From NCBI GenBank assembly GCA_934403665.1, contig CAKRUL010000098.1, forward strand, positions 1 through 6,000: 6,000 nucleotides of DNA. The letters are read 5' to 3'. Positions within the stretch are counted from its first letter, which is position 1, and the number at the start of each line of letters is the position of its first letter. The notes beneath the pieces are model-generated. The model had not been told where the DNA came from. It saw nothing but the letters and a program-made list of their open reading frames with translations, and made no database searches. The DNA is from an uncultured Clostridia bacterium (GTDB taxonomy: Bacteria; Bacillota_A; Clostridia; UMGS1840; HGM11507). This document shows positions 1 to 6,000 of this stretch, one piece after another. The translations under genes and the position numbers were made by a program.

Positions 1-962
1 GTGATGCAGATGGAACCGCCGCCGATACCGATTTTAATAAAATCGGCGCCAGCCTCTGCCAAAAAGCGGAAGCCCTCCCGGTCTACAACATTTCCGGCTC
101 CGACTTTAACGGTATCTCCGTAATTTTCACGGATATAATCAATGGTTCGTTTCTGCCATTCGGAGAACCCCTCGGAGGAATCGATACAAAGCACGTCTGC
201 ACCCGCCGCAACCAAGGCAGGAACCCGTTCCGCATAGTCACGGGTGTTGATCCCGGCACCGACGACATAGCGTTTGGAACCGTCAAGCAATTCATTCTCA
301 TTTTCTTTATGAGAATCATAGTCTTTGCGGAAAACCATGTATTTTAATCTCTGTTCTTTGTCAATCAAAGGAAGGCAATTCAGCTTATGATCCCAAATAA
401 TATCGTTGGCTTCTTTTAATGTCGTGGTATCACTGGCACAAATCAGGTCTTCAAATTTTGTCATGAACTCTTTGACTTTTGTATGTAAAGGCATTCTGGT
501 AATGCGGTAATCTCTGCTGGTTACGATTCCCAAAAGCTTGCCGTTTGCGGTTCCGTCCTCTGTGACCGCTACAGTGGAATGTCCTGTTTTTTCTTTCAGA
601 GCCAGAACATCTTCCAAAGTGTCTTCCGGCTGAATATTAGAATCACTGGTGACAAAACCGGCTTTGTAGCCTTTGACTCTGGCGACCATCTGTGCTTCGC
701 TTTCCACAGACTGAGAGCCATAGATAAAAGAAATACCGCCCTCTTTTGCCAAAGCAATCGCCATCTTATCCCCGGAAACCGACTGCATAATCGCAGAAAC
801 CATCGGAATGTTCATTGTGATGGCACTCTGCTCCCCCTTTTTGAATTTCACAACAGGGGTTTTCAAATCTACATTAGCCGGGATGCATTCCGAGGAGGAA
901 TAACCGGGTACCAACAAATATTCGCCGAACGTGTGGGAAGCACCTTCAAAAAAATACGCCAT
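1..962 (-). CDS. guaB: IMP dehydrogenase, N-terminal 320 residues (3' end outside window)
   Basis: IMP dehydrogenase oxidises IMP to XMP with NAD+, the committed step of guanine nucleotide synthesis in the cytoplasm. The frame reads [20 protein letters not shown] from the ATG at 960-962, preceded by an AAGGAG ribosome binding site. Residues about 1-100 are the first part of the TIM barrel ([10 protein letters not shown] near 55-64), about 108-220 are the two CBS domains, and the barrel resumes at about 230 ([10 protein letters not shown]). The nucleotide-site aspartate lies in [10 protein letters not shown] (Asp261). The window ends just after the active-site loop [12 protein letters not shown], where Cys319 is the catalytic cysteine that forms the covalent E-XMP intermediate. 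From memory, both the sequence and the numbering follow Tritrichomonas foetus IMPDH (Asp261, Cys319) more closely than Bacillus-type GuaB. The family is about 500 residues, so roughly 180 residues, including the flap with its catalytic Arg, lie to the left. It has its own promoter and appears monocistronic on its 5' side. Family assignment is very secure; the subtype is recalled rather than searched. Confidence 0.97.
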   Translation of the reverse strand, partial: MAYFFEGASHTFGEYLLVPGYSSSECIPANVDLKTPVVKFKKGEQSAITMNIPMVSAIMQSVSGDKMAIALAKEGGISFIYGSQSVESEAQMVARVKGYKAGFVTSDSNIQPEDTLEDVLALKEKTGHSTVAVTEDGTANGKLLGIVTSRDYRITRMPLHTKVKEFMTKFEDLICASDTTTLKEANDIIWDHKLNCLPLIDKEQRLKYMVFRKDYDSHKENENELLDGSKRYVVGAGINTRDYAERVPALVAAGADVLCIDSSEGFSEWQKRTIDYIRENYGDTVKVGAGNVVDREGFRFLAEAGADFIKIGIGGGSICI

Positions 963-968
963 AACCAA

Positions 969-976
969 TTCTCCTT
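969..976 (-). promoter_or_regulatory. Ribosome binding site of guaB
   Basis: On the minus strand AAGGAGAA lies about 6 bases before the ATG at 960-962. This is a strong Shine-Dalgarno sequence and fixes the guaB start, which also agrees with the N-terminus expected for the family. Confidence 0.85.
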
Positions 977-991
977 ATTCAATATTTTCCT

Positions 992-1020
992 ATTATAATA
1001 TCATATCGAAGGAATAAAAG
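992..1020 (-). promoter_or_regulatory. Probable sigma-A type promoter of guaB
   Basis: On the minus strand a perfect TATAAT -10 box (992-997) is preceded at 17 bases by a weak -35 candidate, CTTTTA (1015-1020). TTGCTT at 1018-1023 is a better hexamer but would need a 20-base spacer. Transcription would begin near 985, leaving a leader of only about 22 bases. That leaves no room for a riboswitch between promoter and gene. The -10 is convincing; the -35 is not. Confidence 0.5.
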
Positions 1021-1085
1021 CAAGTTTTTTTGCATATTTTTATTGGTTTGGTTCCCTTTTTGATGAAATACCTGCCAACAGAAAC

Positions 1086-1115
1086 AGAGCACCGGGAAAG
1101 TTTTCCCGGTGCTCT
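1086..1115 (-). terminator. Rho-independent terminator after the 70-residue gene
   Basis: A near-perfect inverted repeat has arms AGAGCACCGGGAAA and TTTCCCGGTGCTCT around a two-base centre (effective loop about 4 bases), with a GC-rich stem. Read on the minus strand it is followed by GTTTCTGTT, a moderately T-rich tract; on the plus strand no T-run follows. It sits 27 bases past the stop of the 70-residue gene and before the guaB promoter, as expected for a terminator separating the two. A second, weaker hairpin (TGATGGAA / TTTCATCA, 1122-1139) lies between it and the stop codon. The interrupted T-tract is the only weakness. Confidence 0.72.
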
Positions 1116-1142
1116 CATGTATGATGGAATGTTTCATCAGCG

Positions 1143-1355
1143 CTATAACCGTTTCAGCTCGTCTAAAATCCGGGATACCTGCCCTTGAGACACCCTTCCC
1201 TTTGCCAAGCCCAACAGCTGGTTTAACGTCATATTGCCGGCTCTTTTCACGAGCGGATGCGTCAATGGAATCGGACTTTCCCTTTGTAATACTTGATAGG
1301 CTTTTGGATTACTTAACAGTTCCCTCAGCGTGATTTGTCCATTTCTGAGATTCAT
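1143..1355 (-). CDS. Small conserved-looking helical protein of unknown function (70 aa)
   Basis: I do not recognise a named family. The product starts MNLRNGQITLRELLSNPKAY and ends in SRILDELKRL; it has no signal peptide, membrane segment or cysteine. It looks like three or four short helices: TLRELLSNPKAYQVLQRE (about 9-26), a Pro-rich turn SPIPLTHPLV, MTLNQLLGLAKG (about 42-53) and GQVSRILDELKRL (about 58-70). ITLRELL and MTLNQLL suggest a loose internal duplication. The start at 1353-1355 is chosen because AGGAGGTGACC lies immediately upstream. The frame stays open back to 1445, but that extension (MKEAGANTVSCPG...) has no comparable binding site and does not read like protein. The gene runs divergently from the calcium ATPase, with 194 bases between starts, and in the same direction as guaB but separated from it by a terminator. 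The strong binding site, matching terminator and amphipathic pattern support a real gene. Function is unknown. Confidence 0.75.
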   Translation of the reverse strand: MNLRNGQITLRELLSNPKAYQVLQRESPIPLTHPLVKRAGNMTLNQLLGLAKGRVSQGQVSRILDELKRL

Positions 1356-1359
1356 ACGG

Positions 1360-1368
1360 TCACCTCCT
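1360..1368 (-). promoter_or_regulatory. Ribosome binding site that fixes the start of the 70-residue gene
   Basis: On the minus strand AGGAGGTGA lies about 4-7 bases before the ATG at 1353-1355. It is nearly a full complement to the 16S rRNA tail and is the main reason for preferring this internal start over the upstream ATG at 1445. Confidence 0.8.
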
Positions 1369-1535
1369 GTATCAGTCATTTTATGCAGAAACAAAAAGAA
1401 GGTTCTTCCGGGACAGGATACGGTGTTTGCGCCTGCTTCCTTCAAATGATTCGCCTTGCAGAAAGGTGATGTGGAAAATTTTCTATTCTGTCATATTTTT
1501 TTGGACGAGATAATAGGATATACAGAAACGTACAA

Positions 1536-1542
1536 AAGGAGG
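1536..1542 (+). promoter_or_regulatory. Ribosome binding site of the calcium ATPase
   Basis: AAGGAGG lies 7 bases before the ATG at 1550-1552, a strong Shine-Dalgarno at ideal spacing. It supports this start, which also gives the N-terminal length usual for the family. Confidence 0.88.
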
Positions 1543-1549
1543 AGAAACC

Positions 1550-4231
1550 ATGATTTATTTCGATAAATCAGGGCCGGATACGACAGATAGCCGGAATGGG
1601 CTCAGTGCAAAAGAAGCGGAAAAATCCAGGCAATTGTATGGCGACAACAGCATCACCCAAACGAAAAAGAAAAGTTTTTTCAAACAGTTTTTGAGCAACT
1701 TCGGCGACCCGATCATCAAAATTTTGTTGATTGCGCTTGCGCTGAACGTCTTGTTTACGTTCCGGAATTTTGATTGGTTTGAATCGATGGGGATTGCCTT
1801 TGCGATTTTTTTGGCAACCTTTGTTTCCACTTTTTCGGAGTTTTCCAGCGAGGCGGCATTTGAACAGCTTCAGGAGGACGCCGAAAAAATCACATGCCGG
1901 GTCAGGAGAGACGGAAAGCTGGTTCTTCTTCCCATCCATGAGATTGTGGTGGGGGATATCGTTTTGTTGCAGGCGGGAGAACGTGTCCCGGCAGACGGTG
2001 TGATGCTTCAGGGCAGTCTGAATATGGATCAGTCTGCATTGAACGGTGAAAGCCTCGAATGCAAAAAAACACCGTCCTCCAAGGACACGGAACAGTGGGA
2101 TTTCATGTCCGGGCATCAGTTATTTCGGGGCAGTGTGGTTTCCAATGGCGAGGCTGTTATGCAGGTTGTCCGCATAGGGAACGAAACCTTTTACGGAGCT
2201 ATGGCAAGAGACATGCAGGAGGATACCCGGCAAAGCCCTTTGAAGCTGAGACTCGCAAACCTGGCGAACAGTATCAGCCGATTGGGCTACATCGGAGCGG
2301 TTTTGGTGGCTCTGGCAGATTTGTTTCACTCGATTGTGATGGACAGCGGTTTTCAGGTCCCTCTCATCCTGGAGAAGCTGACGACGCCTGCGACGCTGTT
2401 CGGCTCTTTATTGCATGCACTGACTCTGGCAATTACCGTAGTGGTGGTTGCCGTGCCGGAAGGCCTTCCCATGATGATCACCGTCGTACTTTCTGCGAAT
2501 ATGCGCAGAATGCTGAAGGACAATGTGTTGGTACGGAAGCTGGTCGGCATTGAGACCTCCGGAAGCTTGAACATTCTGTTCACAGATAAGACGGGAACCC
2601 TCACCAAAGGGCAGTTATCCGTTGCGCATTTTGTAAAGGGCGATGGGAAAGAGTATCAAAGCAAAGAAGAGTTTTTGCGCAAAGCAAGACCTTTGTATGA
2701 TATTTTTGAGCTTGGCAGTTATTTTAATACCGGGAGTGCTGTGTCAGAGAATCGGGCGGTCGGAGGAAATGCGACGGATCGCGCCTTATTGTCCTTCGTT
2801 CTTCCGGTGAGTGAAAAGACAAAGCATTATCAAAAAACAGAGGAGGTTCCCTTTGACAGCGCCCGGAAATTTTCTTCCGTTCAAATCAAAGGGGAAAAAG
2901 AATATGTTTTGATAAAGGGAGCGCCGGAAAAAATCCTTCCCAAGGTTTCCCGGTATTACGACGAGTCGGGAAAGATCTGTTCTTTGACAAACCGAAGCAT
3001 TCTTCAGAAAAAGTGGAATGAGATGGCACACCAGGCAATCCGTGTGCTGGCGGTTGCCGTTTCAGAGAAGAATGTTTCGAGGGAAGGAACGTTTGAAAAT
3101 CTGATCTTGGTTGGATTGGTCGGCATACGGGATGAGATTCGCCCGGAAGCGCGAAGTGCCATCCGGCAGATGCGGGAGGCAGGCGTGCAGGTGATTATGG
3201 TCACCGGTGACAACAAGGAAACCGCCGCCGCCATCGCACGGGAAACAGATTTGATCGGTTATCATGACGGGAGCATGGTGCTCACCAGCGGAGAGCTGTC
3301 ACAGCTGAGTGATGCACAGTTAAAGCAGATGCTTCCGAAAATTTGTGTGATTGCAAGAGCGGTTCCGACGGATAAAAGTCGCCTGGTTCGCATCGCGCAG
3401 GAAATGGATTTGGTCGTCGGCATGACAGGAGACGGCATCAACGATGCACCGGCGCTGAAACGGGCGGATGTCGGTTTTGCAATGGGAAGCGGCACAGAGG
3501 TGGCAAAGGAAGCGTCTGATATTGTGATTGTAGACAATGATTTTGCTTCCATTGTCAAGGCAATTTTGTATGGCAGAACCATTTTCAAAAGCATTCGGAA
3601 GTTTATTGTGTTTCAGCTTACCATGAATCTTTGCGCGGTCGGCGTTTCGATGATCGGGCCTTTTATCGGAATTGATTCGCCCGTCACCATTGTGCAGATG
3701 CTTTGGATTAATATGATTATGGATACTTTGGGCGGTTTGGCGTTTGCCGGAGAACCTCCGCTTTCCGAATATATGAATGAGAAGCCAAAACGCAGAGAGG
3801 AACCGATTCTGAACGGATATATGCTCAACCAGATCGGCGTGATGACCGCTTTCATTCTGACCTTGTGCATTCTTTTCCTGAAATGCGGTTTTGTGAAAGA
3901 GTATTTTCATTACAAGGAGAATGATATTCCTTTTCTGACTGCGTTTTTCACCTTCTTTATCTTTTTGAGCATTTTTAATTGCTTTAATGTGAGAACCACC
4001 AGAGTGAAAATTTTCTCCAACCTGTGGCAGAACAAAATCTTTTTGGTGATTATGTGCGGTGTGCTTTGCGCGCAGATCTTGTTTGTCTATTTTGGCGGAG
4101 AACTGTTCCGCACCACACCTTTGCCGCTTGGAGAGCTGAAAATTGTCATTCTTTGCGCACTGATTGTTTTTCCGGCGGATATGATACGAAAAGCCGTTTT
4201 GAAAATCAATCGAAAGAATTGTTCGGTTTAA
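1550..4231 (+). CDS. P2-type (PMCA-like) calcium-transporting ATPase, 893 aa, complete
   Basis: An integral membrane pump that uses ATP, via an aspartyl-phosphate, to export Ca2+ (probably in exchange for protons). Order of parts: N-terminal cation-ATPase domain (about 15-70), M1-M2 (about 52-97), actuator domain with NGES at 165-168, M3-M4 (about 242-310) with PEGLP at 303-307, phosphorylation motif DKTGT with Asp346, nucleotide domain with KGAPE at 456-460, TGD at 552-554, hinge motif MTGDGINDAPALKRADVG at 625-642, then M5-M10 (about 682-878). The M5 stretch FQLTMN (Asn693) and M6 stretch MLWINMIMDT (Asn721, Asp725) match plasma-membrane Ca2+ ATPases. With Glu304 they form the single 'site II'. 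The site I glutamate of SERCA pumps (Glu771) is Ala696 here, so one Ca2+ per ATP is inferred. There is no calmodulin-binding tail. The actuator loop has Asn in place of the usual Thr of TGES. Length and all catalytic motifs are intact. The P2 family is certain; Ca2+ specificity is likely but inferred from the binding-site residues. Confidence 0.95.
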   Translation: MIYFDKSGPDTTDSRNGLSAKEAEKSRQLYGDNSITQTKKKSFFKQFLSNFGDPIIKILLIALALNVLFTFRNFDWFESMGIAFAIFLATFVSTFSEFSSEAAFEQLQEDAEKITCRVRRDGKLVLLPIHEIVVGDIVLLQAGERVPADGVMLQGSLNMDQSALNGESLECKKTPSSKDTEQWDFMSGHQLFRGSVVSNGEAVMQVVRIGNETFYGAMARDMQEDTRQSPLKLRLANLANSISRLGYIGAVLVALADLFHSIVMDSGFQVPLILEKLTTPATLFGSLLHALTLAITVVVVAVPEGLPMMITVVLSANMRRMLKDNVLVRKLVGIETSGSLNILFTDKTGTLTKGQLSVAHFVKGDGKEYQSKEEFLRKARPLYDIFELGSYFNTGSAVSENRAVGGNATDRALLSFVLPVSEKTKHYQKTEEVPFDSARKFSSVQIKGEKEYVLIKGAPEKILPKVSRYYDESGKICSLTNRSILQKKWNEMAHQAIRVLAVAVSEKNVSREGTFENLILVGLVGIRDEIRPEARSAIRQMREAGVQVIMVTGDNKETAAAIARETDLIGYHDGSMVLTSGELSQLSDAQLKQMLPKICVIARAVPTDKSRLVRIAQEMDLVVGMTGDGINDAPALKRADVGFAMGSGTEVAKEASDIVIVDNDFASIVKAILYGRTIFKSIRKFIVFQLTMNLCAVGVSMIGPFIGIDSPVTIVQMLWINMIMDTLGGLAFAGEPPLSEYMNEKPKRREEPILNGYMLNQIGVMTAFILTLCILFLKCGFVKEYFHYKENDIPFLTAFFTFFIFLSIFNCFNVRTTRVKIFSNLWQNKIFLVIMCGVLCAQILFVYFGGELFRTTPLPLGELKIVILCALIVFPADMIRKAVLKINRKNCSV

Positions 4232-4276
4232 AAACGACGGTATAAGCAAAAACACGCATATCACTTTTTAAGATGG

Positions 4277-4328
4277 TGAACCACCCCCAAAAGTTAGACC
4301 AAAACCTAACGATTGGGAGGTCGGTTCA
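4277..4328. repeat. 52-base imperfect palindrome resembling IS3-family ends
   Basis: The left arm TGAACCACCCCCAA (4277-4290) pairs with the right arm TTGGGAGGTCGGTTCA (4313-4328), allowing two one-base bulges. Inside these GTTAG (4293-4297) pairs with CTAAC (4306-4310) around an 8-base loop. The pattern 'TGAACC, C-run, AAAAGTTAGAC' resembles, from memory, the terminal inverted repeats of IS3/IS150-group insertion sequences. No transposase gene or fragment is adjacent, so it is either a remnant (one end, or two ends brought together) or a small palindromic element. It could also act as a terminator-like structure for the two converging genes, but neither side has a T-run. The palindrome is directly seen; its IS origin is inference. 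Confidence 0.6.
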
Positions 4329-4360
4329 AAATCCACAGCCTTTTAGTTTTGATAGATTGC

Positions 4361-4378
4361 AAAGCGGTAACTGCTTTT
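4361..4378 (+). terminator. Weak possible terminator downstream of the calcium ATPase
   Basis: AAAGCG and TGCTTT form a 6-bp stem including one G-U pair around a GTAAC loop, followed by a short TTAT. It is 130 bases after the ATPase stop. The stem is short and AT-rich, so this is a low-confidence call. Confidence 0.25.
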
Positions 4379-4431
4379 ATTGGGTTATGATAGGTTTCAT
4401 TTCGGAGCGTGTGCGGTATCATATCCTGTAA

Positions 4432-6000
4432 TTACGGTACTATGTGCATCATTGCATTCGGATTTATGCCGCCTTCTTCATGATACACATTACATCCGTG
4501 GCAGTCGATATTCATTCTGTTGTCAAAACCGAGAGAAACAATCATTCTTCCGCTCTCATCAATAAAAGTGGTATGGTCATTATCCTTGTCGTAATAATCA
4601 ACCGTTTCACCGTCAATTATCACCTTGGTTGAGCCCGGTGTAAACACATAGGTTGAGCCGCGGTATTTAACGGTTGCGGTACGGTCGGATTCGTTCCACA
4701 CGATATCAGCACCAAGCTTTTCACAAAACTCTCTAAGCGGCAGCCATAAATGCTTTTTAATATAAGGCTTAATTGTAAAAGGCTTCAAATGACTGTCGAT
4801 TTCGATTTTTTCGGATTTTGAAACATCGTCTACCGGGTACTCTGTATCATTTACAATTATGCTTTTGATTTCATCGGGTTTGACGATTCTTTTTGCCCAT
4901 GCGTAAAAATGTCCCATATTTGTTTCGACATTGCTGCCACTCCAGCTGTATAACTGATTGAAGGTCTTCATTTCACCGTTTTTCATTCTGAAATAAAAGT
5001 AATTTGTACTAATGTCGCACCAATCGCAAACATTTTTTTCGGTTACGGGATAGCTTAATTCAATTGCTATCGGATTATAGCGAACCTCAATATTATCGAA
5101 TTTAAGCGTCTTTGTTTCTATATTACTTTCCATAGGGATAAAAATTTTGGGCGAGCCTTTTATTTTGTTTGTGCAGATATAAAAATCAATCTTATCTTTG
5201 TTATCAATCGAATCACATTTCAAAACAAAGTATTTCTTTTTATCCGTATCAAATTTTTTGTTTAGGGAACCGGTTGTGAATCCACTGCTGTAAGCCTTGT
5301 CATAGTCAACCGGACCGAACCCGATTGTGTCCATATCCCAGAAAGTGCTGTTTCCTCTTTCGTCAACAGCATTAAATTCAGCGATTGCCACATCAGTTTG
5401 TGCTTCCATCGAGAAAATAACAATAGCCTGTTTTTCCGCAACCAAGTATTGCTCAAGGTTGAGCGTATAGTTTTCATCGCTTACGCTTTGTTTTTCTATT
5501 TTTACAAAGTCAGCCAAATACGCAGTATCACCGCAGAATACTTCATCAAAAAACTCGTTGCTCATTGCTGCGGCACATACAGATGTTGCAATAGCAAACG
5601 CCATTAAAACAGCCATTGCAACCGTTCCTTTTTTTCTTATTTTTTTACTTGCTATCAGAGTAAGTCTTTTTTTCATACCTTTTTTCCCTCCAAAAAATGT
5701 TGTAGTCATATATGATTTTTTTTGATTTTGTGTTTTTAGAAAGTTTATCAGCATTTCACCGTAAAACACCCTTGTTTCATACGCTTTTCCTTTAAGCACT
5801 TTTTCGTCACAAGCCGTTTCACCGTCAATTTCTATTGCCCGTGCCATAATATAAGCAAAGGGGTTGTACCAATTGAGCGATATAAAAATTAACGTGATAA
5901 GCTGATACAAAATATCTTTTCGTTTGTAATGTATCAATTCGTGGCGAAATATAAAATGCAGTTCATCATTTGAAAACTCATTTTCGCTTAATATGATAAA
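4432..6000 (-). CDS. M56 (BlaR1/MecR1-type) membrane metallopeptidase with extracellular copper-amine-oxidase-like domain (5' end outside window)
   Basis: 522 residues are visible; the frame stays open to the right edge, so the start and the first membrane helices are missing. Counting from the edge, RHELIH at 19-24 is the zinc-binding HEXXH, a membrane helix pair with NWYNPFAY follows (about 29-52), and ETACDE at 61-66 fits the family's second conserved motif (third zinc ligand Glu). A basic juxtamembrane stretch (MKKRLTLIASKK) leads to the last membrane helix at about 126-145. Everything after it (about 375 residues) should be outside the cell: a beta-rich region (about 150-400, loosely like DUF4179 ectodomains) and then a copper-amine-oxidase N-terminal-like domain (LWLPLREFCEKLGADIVWNE, about 418-470). 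BlaR1-type proteins sense an external signal and trigger cleavage of a BlaI/MecI repressor; no penicillin-binding sensor domain is visible here, so beta-lactam sensing should not be assumed. The region is markedly more AT-rich than the ATPase. A TTG at 5935-5937 is not the start, because HEXXH spans it. The M56 call is firm; the signal is unknown. Confidence 0.88.
   Translation of the reverse strand, partial: FIILSENEFSNDELHFIFRHELIHYKRKDILYQLITLIFISLNWYNPFAYIMARAIEIDGETACDEKVLKGKAYETRVFYGEMLINFLKTQNQKKSYMTTTFFGGKKGMKKRLTLIASKKIRKKGTVAMAVLMAFAIATSVCAAAMSNEFFDEVFCGDTAYLADFVKIEKQSVSDENYTLNLEQYLVAEKQAIVIFSMEAQTDVAIAEFNAVDERGNSTFWDMDTIGFGPVDYDKAYSSGFTTGSLNKKFDTDKKKYFVLKCDSIDNKDKIDFYICTNKIKGSPKIFIPMESNIETKTLKFDNIEVRYNPIAIELSYPVTEKNVCDWCDISTNYFYFRMKNGEMKTFNQLYSWSGSNVETNMGHFYAWAKRIVKPDEIKSIIVNDTEYPVDDVSKSEKIEIDSHLKPFTIKPYIKKHLWLPLREFCEKLGADIVWNESDRTATVKYRGSTYVFTPGSTKVIIDGETVDYYDKDNDHTTFIDESGRMIVSLGFDNRMNIDCHGCNVYHEEGGINPNAMMHIVP

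Larger units (their letters stand above)
1356..1549. other. Divergent intergenic region between the 70-residue gene and the calcium ATPase
   Basis: This 194-base gap must carry the promoters of both divergent genes. On the plus strand the best -10 candidate is GATAAT at 1509-1514, with a poor TTCTGT at -35 (1486-1491, 17-base spacing). On the minus strand TAAAAT near 1380-1385 is a possible -10 without a good -35. I found no convincing operator palindrome, riboswitch or attenuator. The region from about 1470 onward is AT-rich. Confidence 0.4.
4232..4431. other. Convergent intergenic region without a gene
   Basis: This 200-base gap lies between the stop of the ATPase and the stop of the oppositely oriented M56 gene. 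It contains the 52-base palindrome at 4277-4328 and a weak hairpin at 4361-4377. Short open frames crossing it lack ribosome binding sites and resemble nothing known to me. No canonical bidirectional terminator with a long T-run is visible, which is unusual for a convergent junction. Confidence 0.6.

Noticed and set aside
579..998. A 139-residue plus-strand open frame
   Set aside because: It lies antisense to guaB, whose motifs are clear on the other strand, and its composition (many Phe, His, Arg) is typical of a shadow frame.
963..1085. A guanine/purine riboswitch in the guaB leader
   Set aside because: The likely promoter leaves only about 22 bases of leader and no conserved purine-aptamer core is visible.
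1356..1445. A longer start (ATG at 1443-1445) for the 70-residue gene
   Set aside because: The extra 30 residues do not resemble a protein N-terminus, and the strong AGGAGGTGA site lies inside this extension, directly before the internal ATG.
3320..4264. A 314-residue open frame on the minus strand opposite the 3' third of the calcium ATPase
   Set aside because: It is fully antisense to a gene with unmistakable P-type ATPase motifs, has a low-complexity His/Lys/Asn-rich composition and no recognisable domain.
4329..4431. A transposase fragment next to the IS-like palindrome
   Set aside because: No frame shows helix-turn-helix or DDE-type residues, and the short open frames have no ribosome binding site, so only the palindrome is reported.
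4432..5937. A self-contained 501-residue gene starting at the TTG at 5935-5937
   Set aside because: The frame continues to the window edge and the TTG is the Leu inside the HELIH zinc motif, so the true start is further right.

Overview
This window looks like a chromosomal segment from a low-to-moderate GC Firmicute, most likely a Clostridia-class (Oscillospiraceae/Ruminococcaceae-like) anaerobe. This rests on strong AGGAGG-type ribosome binding sites, an IMP dehydrogenase of the Tritrichomonas-like bacterial type, a PMCA-like P-type calcium ATPase, and an M56 (BlaR1/MecR1-type) membrane protease with a copper-amine-oxidase-like C-terminal domain. The genus cannot be fixed from the sequence alone.

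Layout. Positions 1-962 (minus strand) hold the N-terminal 320 residues of IMP dehydrogenase (guaB), cut by the window edge one codon after its catalytic cysteine. It has a short leader with a likely promoter at about 992-1020. A strong GC-rich hairpin at 1086-1115 separates it from a 70-residue minus-strand gene of unknown function (1143-1355). Divergent from that, 1550-4231 (plus strand) encodes a complete 893-residue P2-type calcium-transporting ATPase. The 200-bp gap after it (4232-4431) holds a 52-nt imperfect palindrome whose arms resemble IS3-family insertion sequence ends, plus a weak hairpin. From 4432 to the right edge (minus strand, convergent with the ATPase) is a 5'-truncated gene for an M56 metallopeptidase with a large predicted extracellular region. 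Its HEXXH motif lies in the last 80 bases of the window.

The genes do not form one operon. guaB makes guanine nucleotide precursors, the ATPase exports calcium from the cytoplasm, and the M56 protein is probably a membrane-embedded sensor/protease that would work with a BlaI/MecI-type repressor encoded beyond the right edge (not visible). The right-hand gene is clearly more AT-rich than the ATPase, and the IS-like palindrome lies at the junction, so the two halves may have different histories. I see no rRNA, tRNA or CRISPR array, no complete mobile element, and no wholly new multi-gene system. The most unusual items are the junction palindrome, the architecture of the M56 protein and the small unknown gene.
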